Of a DNA stretch of 47,014 nucleotides, positions 41,689 to 47,014 are shown in pieces; positions within the stretch are counted from its first letter, which is position 1; each line of letters starts with the position of its first letter. The notes under the pieces were generated by a model. That model was not told the DNA's origin and made no database searches. It was given only the letters and a program-made list of their open reading frames with translations. Both the position numbers and the translations under genes were made by a program. This stretch comes from Acidimicrobiia bacterium (GTDB lineage: Bacteria; Actinomycetota; Acidimicrobiia; Spongiisociales; UBA4744), in contig JAOTUY010000019.1 in NCBI GenBank assembly GCA_029863625.1, forward strand, positions 1-47,014, read 5' to 3'.

Positions 41689-43575
41689 TCAGTGATCGGT
41701 CAAATCCTGCAGGTTGAGGCCCTGACGGACCCGCTCGATACGGTAGTGGGTGTCGGGAAGATCCAGATATGTCGGCCGCAGTGGAGGTGGGATCAGGATC
41801 TGTCTCCTCAGCAGTTCTTCGATGATGGGGGCGTGCTCGGCGGCCATTTTGCCGACGAAGAGCGTGTCGAGGCGCCCGCCCGCTTTGAGGTAGTCGATCA
41901 CCTTCAGCAGTCCGCGCAGGTAGACGGCATCCTTGATGAAACCGCCGCCCCGATGCACTCGCATAGAGATGAGGTAGGCGGTCCGCGCGGAGAAGCCGTG
42001 GTCATCTCGGAGCAACTCGAATGTTTCCATGAAGGTGGCGCCGTCGACAACGGTCCGAGCGGCCAGCACGCGTCCCGCCAGGGTACGGAGCCGGGCCGGG
42101 GTGAGACCCCCGACCAGGTATTCAGCGAAGACCGCCAAACCCTCCTGTAACTCGTCGTGGTTGGCGAGACCGCTGGCCAGCAGCCGAAAAGGCTGCGAGC
42201 GACCGTTCCAGTAGGTGACCACGTGGGTCCCCGCTTCATGCTGGATCAGCGGCTCCACCCGCTGGGACGGAAAACTCATACCGGAACCGACCAGCAGATC
42301 GCCGGCAGACACCATGAGCGAAACGATGTCGTCGCGGACGATGACTCTCCCGGTCATCGCCGGGTCGACCATCCTGTATCGCTCGAACTCCGACTCCGCT
42401 CTCGCCGCGAACGTCGTCGCGTCGACCTTGCTGCCTCGATTGCCCTCGGACCTGGTCGAGAACAGAGCTGTGAGCGAGGCGGCCAGTTCGACCAACTGCA
42501 TATCAACATTTCCGTACAGGGCGATGCTGGTCGGTAGAAAGGTGGGCCGTTCCCGCTCGCCGATCAACGTGAGCTTGAGGTCCAGTTCGCGTTGTTTCTG
42601 ACGGAAAACGTACTCGAGCGTTGGGTCTTCGATCTTTTCGACCTTGGCGTTGTAGATGGCCCTTTTGAGCAGGGTGGGGTCGATACTGCGGGGCCGGTAC
42701 TGGAACCGTGGTGGCTTGGTGTAGCGGGATCTCTGGAAGGCGCGAAAGGCCTCCCCTGCGTTGATCGGAGTCACCGTCATGAGCAGGTCGAACGATTCCG
42801 CAACGGTGCTCAAAGCGCGATCCGCCTCCTTGACTGCCCGCACGAAGGTACGGCGGCCGAGTGCCTGATAGTGGAGAGGCCGGTGAACGGTCTCGGAGCG
42901 AGCAAACTCGAAGGCCGTGCGCCGGAACACGTTGTCCAATTTGCGGACCAGGGAACTCTGGAGGAACGGAAACTCTTCGCCGGTCGCGGCATCCCGGTAG
43001 ATGGGGGCCACCTCGATACCGATGTAGCGGGTTGAGAGTTCCCGGGCTCGCGGCCGAGCAAGAACCACCGGTAATCCGGGCGGAGAAAGCCGGCCACCCT
43101 GTTCCACCGAAACCTTTGGACCGCGTCCCATGACCCGGATACCGGCGAGCGATGCCGAAAGCTGCTCAACCGTGGATGAGTCCGCCCATTCCCTGTCGAC
43201 AACCACTCGAAAGGAGGCCTGGGGGCGGGGCTCAGCCGCAGTTTCCTGGGCCCCCCAGATCTCGATGATCAAGAAGCCACCAAAGGTCGCGGCCAGCACG
43301 TCGGTGACCCGTTCGACCAGACGGTTCGTCCAGCTTCGCGCCCGAACCTGGGCCGGGGCGACAAGGTACGAGGCTTCGCTGGTTATCAGCCCGACGATGC
43401 CGGGATCGACTACCTTTCCCGCCGGCCGGTAGACGAAGAGGAAAGGCAGTTGCCGGTCGATGTGGATACGTCCGCCGGGAGGAAGGGTTCTTCGGACTTG
43501 CTTGCCTTTGGCGATTCGATCGGCGATATCCTCGATGAGTTGATCAGTGAGGCGGGTTGGTTCGGTGAAGGCCAT
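41689..43575 (-). CDS. DUF1704 (QEGLA) HExxxH metallopeptidase-like protein
   Basis: This 628-residue protein is of the type annotated as flavohemoglobin expression-modulating QEGLA motif protein (DUF1704). Zinc motif HEAGTH is at 446-451 (HExxxH), and QEGLA at 477-481 gives the family its name with a probable third ligand Glu478. The related eukaryotic MATCAP/TMCP enzymes are tyrosine carboxypeptidases of tubulin and share HExxxH. The N-terminal ~340 residues carry no motif I can assign. Its stop lies seven bases from the stop of the convergent FGase-like gene. The ligase/amidohydrolase/DUF1704 set suggests modification of the ends of a peptide or protein. Confidence 0.85.
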   Translation of the reverse strand: MAFTEPTRLTDQLIEDIADRIAKGKQVRRTLPPGGRIHIDRQLPFLFVYRPAGKVVDPGIVGLITSEASYLVAPAQVRARSWTNRLVERVTDVLAATFGGFLIIEIWGAQETAAEPRPQASFRVVVDREWADSSTVEQLSASLAGIRVMGRGPKVSVEQGGRLSPPGLPVVLARPRARELSTRYIGIEVAPIYRDAATGEEFPFLQSSLVRKLDNVFRRTAFEFARSETVHRPLHYQALGRRTFVRAVKEADRALSTVAESFDLLMTVTPINAGEAFRAFQRSRYTKPPRFQYRPRSIDPTLLKRAIYNAKVEKIEDPTLEYVFRQKQRELDLKLTLIGERERPTFLPTSIALYGNVDMQLVELAASLTALFSTRSEGNRGSKVDATTFAARAESEFERYRMVDPAMTGRVIVRDDIVSLMVSAGDLLVGSGMSFPSQRVEPLIQHEAGTHVVTYWNGRSQPFRLLASGLANHDELQEGLAVFAEYLVGGLTPARLRTLAGRVLAARTVVDGATFMETFELLRDDHGFSARTAYLISMRVHRGGGFIKDAVYLRGLLKVIDYLKAGGRLDTLFVGKMAAEHAPIIEELLRRQILIPPPLRPTYLDLPDTHYRIERVRQGLNLQDLTDH

Positions 43576-43630
43576 CGGTTATCCCAAGCATTGAGTCTGT
43601 GCGGCAGTGTAGATACAGGCTCATGGGAGG

Positions 43631-45121
43631 CTATTCCACGACACGACGTTTCGTGACCGAGTTCCTTCCCGTGCGTCGGGAGGCTCGCTGCTCGGAGAGT
43701 GACCTCCGAAGACCAATGATCGGGCCGATCCCGAGTGCCGCGAGAACCGCCCCCACCAGGGCGGCGACGGCGAACCCATCACCGATGGCACCGGAGGTTT
43801 GACCTGCGGTTGCGCCCACTGCGCCTGAGAGCAGATTCTGAACCTCTTCAACATTTCCCACCCGACGCGTCACCACCAGGAGTATCAGGGCACCCCCCAG
43901 AGCCGGGCCAATTGCGAAACCCTGGCTGCGAGCGAACTGATGGGCGGCAGTGGCCCGGCCCAATTGTTGGTCGGGAGTGGCCGCCCGTAACAGGGTGAGG
44001 GCGGCGTTGGTTGCGGCACCAACACCGGAGCCGGCTACCACCAACAGGGAGAAGATGACCCACAGCGGAGCTTCTGTCGAGGCGGAGGCCCAGAGACCGA
44101 TGAGAGCCGGAACCGTCACGAAGAACCCCGAGAGCGTCAGCGAAGTCTCCGGCTTGCGGTCCACCAACCGTCCGGCAACGTTGGCGCCCAGTGTCCAGCC
44201 CACTGTGAAGAAGAGTACCGACCAGGCGGTGAGGGCAGGGCCGGCCCCCCGCGCACCCCGGACGTAGAGGGGAACGTAGGTTTCGGCGGCGATCGCTCCC
44301 GCCAGCAGCAGCCCAATTCCTAGAGCGAGGCCCAGATACGGTTGTCGGGCCAGATGCTCGAGACGCAGCACCGGGGTTTCCACCCGAAGCGCATGGTGCC
44401 AGTAGAGGTACCCGACCGCGACCAGCACCACCGCCGCGACGGCCGACCAGATATCGAGCCGGTCAATACCAACCACCATGGCGATCGAGAAGACGGTCAA
44501 CAGGAACACGCCCCGGGCATCGACCCTGACATTCCGCTCGCCCGCCGGTCCGGGCAAGACCTTCCAGCCGGCCGCCAGGGCGAGCAAGCCGAGCGGAACG
44601 CTCACCAGGAAGATCCACCGCCAGTTGAGAGCGGTGAGCAACGCGGCGGCAATGCCGGGACCGGCTACCCCCATGGCTCCCCATACCGTGGCGTTGGCCG
44701 CGAAGGCACGGCTGATCAGGCGAGCCGGGTAGACGAGACCAACGGCCGCCAGGGCGACTGCCGAGATCAGCCCTGCCCCGGCGCCCTGGACGACACGCGC
44801 TACGACCATGAGCGGCATGGTGGGGACCAGGGCCGCGGCAATGCTGGCCGCAACGAATATTCCGACCGCCCACCTGAAAATGATGCGTGCACCGATCCCG
44901 TCGACCAACGGTCCGGCGACGACGGTCGACACGCTCGAGGTCAGGATGTATCCGGTGATGACCCACGGGAGCAGAGCCACGCCGCCAAGATCGGCGGCCA
45001 GTTCCGGGATAGCGGCTGTGACGGCCAGCGCTTCGAATGCCACCAGGGCAGTTGTGGTGAAGATGGCCAATGAGGCGGGTAGCAGTTGTCGGGATAGAAC
45101 ACCGATGGGGCGATCACTCAC
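43631..45121 (-). CDS. MFS drug:H+ antiporter-like transporter
   Basis: This 496-residue protein is a major facilitator superfamily transporter with about 12-14 helices. Typical motifs are GPLVDGIGARIIFRW (motif A region), VARVVQGAGAGLISAVALA (motif B) and NWRWIFLVSVPLGLLAL (motif C/DHA2-like). In the second half, QLGRATAAHQFARSQGFAIG is typical of the DHA2 multidrug branch. The C-terminal ~40 residues are basic and soluble. It probably exports small hydrophobic compounds using the proton gradient. The start is a GTG at 45121 with a weak ribosome-binding site. It is 55 bases upstream of the DUF1704 gene, on the same strand, so they may share a transcript. Confidence 0.85.
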   Translation of the reverse strand: MSDRPIGVLSRQLLPASLAIFTTTALVAFEALAVTAAIPELAADLGGVALLPWVITGYILTSSVSTVVAGPLVDGIGARIIFRWAVGIFVAASIAAALVPTMPLMVVARVVQGAGAGLISAVALAAVGLVYPARLISRAFAANATVWGAMGVAGPGIAAALLTALNWRWIFLVSVPLGLLALAAGWKVLPGPAGERNVRVDARGVFLLTVFSIAMVVGIDRLDIWSAVAAVVLVAVGYLYWHHALRVETPVLRLEHLARQPYLGLALGIGLLLAGAIAAETYVPLYVRGARGAGPALTAWSVLFFTVGWTLGANVAGRLVDRKPETSLTLSGFFVTVPALIGLWASASTEAPLWVIFSLLVVAGSGVGAATNAALTLLRAATPDQQLGRATAAHQFARSQGFAIGPALGGALILLVVTRRVGNVEEVQNLLSGAVGATAGQTSGAIGDGFAVAALVGAVLAALGIGPIIGLRRSLSEQRASRRTGRNSVTKRRVVE

Positions 45122-45211
45122 CGAGGCAGCTTACGCGCATCGATGCGAGACGTTGTACGAAGCACATTCGACCAGCCGGTGACGTCCCGGCCAACCTGCC
45201 ACAATGCCGGC

Positions 45212-45691
45212 ATGCTTTTCACAACTGCCGGCCTCTGCGACCAGCACGGGGAGGCCATACGGGTCGCCGAGCCCATCTTCCGCGACTTCGGCTTCCGGAA
45301 GGCGTTCTTCGGTCCAGTCACCACTGTGGTGACGCCGGGGGATTTCGCGCCCGTTGCTGCTGCCCTCGACGAGACCGGGTCGGGCAGAGTGCTCATCGTG
45401 GAAGGCGCAGGCAGGCAGGAATGCGCGCTACTCGGTGATCGTTTGGCTTTCCTGGCCTATGAGCACAACTGGTCCGGGGTGATTGTGCACGGGTCGGTGC
45501 GCGACTCGGGTGAATTGCAGTCCATTGACATAGGGATCAAGGCACTCGGTACGTGCCCTCGCCGCGGCATTGCATCGGGCCAAAGCCAACGCGACATCCC
45601 GGCTACGTTCGCCGGGGTCCTGTTCCGGCCGGGGGATTGGGTCTACGCCGACCAGGATGGCCTGCTGGTGGCCGACACGAAGCTGTTTTGA
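45212..45691 (+). CDS. rraA: RraA-like protein
   Basis: This 159-residue protein is of the RraA / 4-hydroxy-4-methyl-2-oxoglutarate aldolase family. Family hallmarks are GSVRD (94-98), GDRLAFLAYEHNWSGVIVHG and GDWVYADQDGLLVA near the end. In E. coli RraA inhibits RNase E, while many homologues are class II aldolases of C4-C6 oxoacids or oxaloacetate decarboxylases. Because the actinobacterial branch is mixed, the enzyme role is at least as likely. The ATG at 45212 is the first Met before the conserved start LFTTAGLCDQ; the longer upstream frame is not supported. It converges with the PlsC gene after four bases. Confidence 0.85.
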   Translation: MLFTTAGLCDQHGEAIRVAEPIFRDFGFRKAFFGPVTTVVTPGDFAPVAAALDETGSGRVLIVEGAGRQECALLGDRLAFLAYEHNWSGVIVHGSVRDSGELQSIDIGIKALGTCPRRGIASGQSQRDIPATFAGVLFRPGDWVYADQDGLLVADTKLF

Positions 45692-45695
45692 CGGA

Positions 45696-46442
45696 TCAGG
45701 CTTCCCGCCACTCCTCAAGGGTGGCTTCGATTTCCCTTTGCGCCGCCTGAAGCACCGCGCGCCGATCCTCATCCGGGCTGCGCGCAACGGGATCGCCAAA
45801 GCGGATCCGCACCCTGGTCCCAAAAGGGATGGGGTACGCCTTGTAGCGGAGCAACTCCCACGATCCGTCGATGGTGGCGGTGAGCACCTCCAGATCGGGA
45901 GCCGCTTCCATCAGTTCCAGCGCCCCGCCGTATCTGAAACGCTTGAGCTTTCCATCGCGCGATCGGGTTCCTTCCGGATAGATGACCACCGCCACATTGC
46001 GCCGTTGCGCCGCCTCGCCCAATTCGTGGATCGCTTGTTTGGCCTGTTGGGGATCACCTCGATCGATGAGCGCGTTGCCACCATGCTGCAGGTTGAAGGA
46101 GATGCTCGGCAGCCACCTTCCCAGTTCCCGCTTGGACACGTACTTTGGGTAATTGCTGAAGAGCAGGCCTCCGACGATGGGGATGTCGAACAGGCTCTGA
46201 TGGTTTGAGATGATCAGGTACCCGGTCCGCGACTTGACGGCCGGGGACCGCTCGACCTTCACGCGGGTGCCACAGATTCGGAACACACCCAGGAGCACCC
46301 ATTGCATAACACCCATGGTGATCTCCATGGGTCGGAGACCGAAGAGGCGGGCCACCCGGGCGATGGGTTCGAAGACTGCCAGGGTCAACCCAAAGGCGAT
46401 CAAGAAGGGAACGGTGAAGATCCAGTCGACGATGCGTTTCAT
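45696..46442 (-). CDS. plsC: 1-acyl-sn-glycerol-3-phosphate acyltransferase (PlsC-like)
   Basis: This 248-residue protein is a lysophosphatidate-type acyltransferase, transferring an acyl group to the sn-2 position in phospholipid synthesis. Motif I NHQSLFD is at 80-86, motif III YPEGTRSR at 155-162, and an N-terminal hydrophobic segment anchors it to the membrane. Its glycerolipid substrate is not proved. The ATG overlaps the stop of the upstream radical SAM gene by four bases, so the pair is translationally coupled, which suggests a shared lipid or cell-surface pathway (inference). Confidence 0.9.
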   Translation of the reverse strand: MKRIVDWIFTVPFLIAFGLTLAVFEPIARVARLFGLRPMEITMGVMQWVLLGVFRICGTRVKVERSPAVKSRTGYLIISNHQSLFDIPIVGGLLFSNYPKYVSKRELGRWLPSISFNLQHGGNALIDRGDPQQAKQAIHELGEAAQRRNVAVVIYPEGTRSRDGKLKRFRYGGALELMEAAPDLEVLTATIDGSWELLRYKAYPIPFGTRVRIRFGDPVARSPDEDRRAVLQAAQREIEATLEEWREA

Positions 46443-47014
46443 GGGGTTCGGGTCCAGGTTGCAGCGTGACGCTGGTGTTTTGGGGCGTCGAAGTCGGTGG
46501 TTCGCAGGAACTCATCGATGTCCGGTATCGCCAGGAAGTCTCCGTACGAGCCAAAGTCCGACCCCGACGGGATGCTCAGACTTCCGTCGGGGAAGACCAT
46601 GACGTAGAGCTTGTCCAGGGTCTCGTGGCTCAGCCAGTTGATCGGATAACGATGCTCGTCCGCAGTCACTTCGTCGCGCAAAGCTCGGAATTCGATGTCG
46701 GTCACGACCAAATCTCTCCAATCGACACCTGATGTCATCGACCGGGGATACGCCTGGAATACGTTGTAGAACAGCCGGTTGGGGATGGTTCCTCTCAATC
46801 GGTCGAGCAACGTGGCTATGTTCGGCACATCGGTCAGATTGTGGCGGGTGACGGGGGTGGCCACCTTGACGTCGATGCCGGGGTAGCAGGCCAGGAGACC
46901 CAGCGCGCCCATCACTGCGGCGAAATGCCCCTCCTTCTTGGTGCGACTTGAGATCTCATCGGATGCCCCATCGAGAGGAAGCGAGATGAGATCGATGAAC
47001 GATCCGTGTTCTGC
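46439..47014 (-). CDS. Radical SAM protein, C-terminal part (cut by window edge)
   Basis: Only the last 191 residues are visible; the radical SAM CxxxCxxC cluster would lie beyond the edge. What remains is the barrel end and C-terminal part of a radical SAM protein: ISLPLDGASDEISSR, KVATPVTRHNLTDVPNIATLL, NRLFYNVFQAYPRS and LYVMVFPDGSLSIPSG. The frame is open through to the window boundary. The substrate is unknown. Its stop overlaps the plsC start by four bases, so the two are coupled. Confidence 0.8.
   Translation of the reverse strand, partial: AEHGSFIDLISLPLDGASDEISSRTKKEGHFAAVMGALGLLACYPGIDVKVATPVTRHNLTDVPNIATLLDRLRGTIPNRLFYNVFQAYPRSMTSGVDWRDLVVTDIEFRALRDEVTADEHRYPINWLSHETLDKLYVMVFPDGSLSIPSGSDFGSYGDFLAIPDIDEFLRTTDFDAPKHQRHAATWTRTP

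Noticed and set aside
35208..43575. Biosynthetic cluster combining the ABC exporter, repeat protein and ATP-grasp trio
   Set aside because: A terminator-like hairpin separates the repeat gene from the ligase, and no precursor peptide or tailoring enzyme is seen; the link remains speculative.
1..47014. tRNA, rRNA, CRISPR or IS elements
   Set aside because: GTTCGAATC-like strings occur only inside coding sequence (for example near 13750), no cloverleaf forms around them, and no direct repeats with spacers or transposase genes are present.

Overview
The window is GC-rich, densely coded DNA with many GTG and a few TTG starts. The gene content points to an actinobacterium: a DUF3039 protein, three flavin/F420-type PPOX proteins and a YwiC-like protein next to Tag. 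A lineage such as Acidimicrobiia is my best guess, but there is no rRNA or other phylogenetic marker to settle it. I found no tRNA, CRISPR array, IS element, integrase or phage gene. It reads as ordinary chromosome with short metabolic, repair and transport operons. Both ends cut through genes: a cytochrome c/PKD protein at the left and a radical SAM protein at the right.

Layout. 1-9.3 kb: cytochrome c-PKD protein, a PAP2-like protein with an altered active site, DUF3039, a decayed EVE fragment, a cupin, two secreted helical-repeat paralogues flanking a DUF1801 gene (each followed by a similar hairpin), a PPOX-Mug glycosylase pair, a Crp/Fnr regulator and small membrane proteins. 9.3-18.4 kb: a frame-broken TauE/SafE gene, patatin, SRPBCC, then a long minus-strand run (YgjP-type peptidase, MsrB, ParA, zinc ribbon, unknown protein, PPOX, AlkA-like glycosylase, unknown membrane protein, SDR). 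18.4-31 kb: pyruvate phosphate dikinase, YwiC-Tag, a frameshifted cupin, a DUF819 transporter, a methyltransferase, a PLP lyase, a propeller-like lipoprotein, a membrane-anchored sulfite-oxidase-fold protein and a threonine synthase homologue. 31-39 kb: PPOX protein, a soluble HATPase protein with an unrecognised C-terminal domain, an acyl-CoA dehydrogenase and a heterodimeric ABC exporter. 39-47 kb: a protein built of eleven 22-residue repeats, an ATP-grasp ligase, an N-formylglutamate amidohydrolase-like enzyme, a DUF1704 (QEGLA) HExxxH metallopeptidase, an MFS transporter, RraA-like protein, PlsC and radical SAM.

The best candidates for undescribed biology are: (i) the 22-residue repeat protein, with no Pro, Cys, Trp or Tyr, beside the ATP-grasp/FGase/DUF1704 trio; (ii) the repeated pairing of a PPOX protein with a DNA glycosylase (PPOX-Mug and PPOX-AlkA) in a window that also carries Tag; (iii) the HATPase protein with a novel C-terminal domain; and (iv) the paralogous secreted proteins with conserved 3' hairpins. 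Several genes (TauE, EVE, one cupin, GNAT) show single-base frame changes that either mark real decay or reveal indel errors in the assembly. That must be resolved before they are called pseudogenes.
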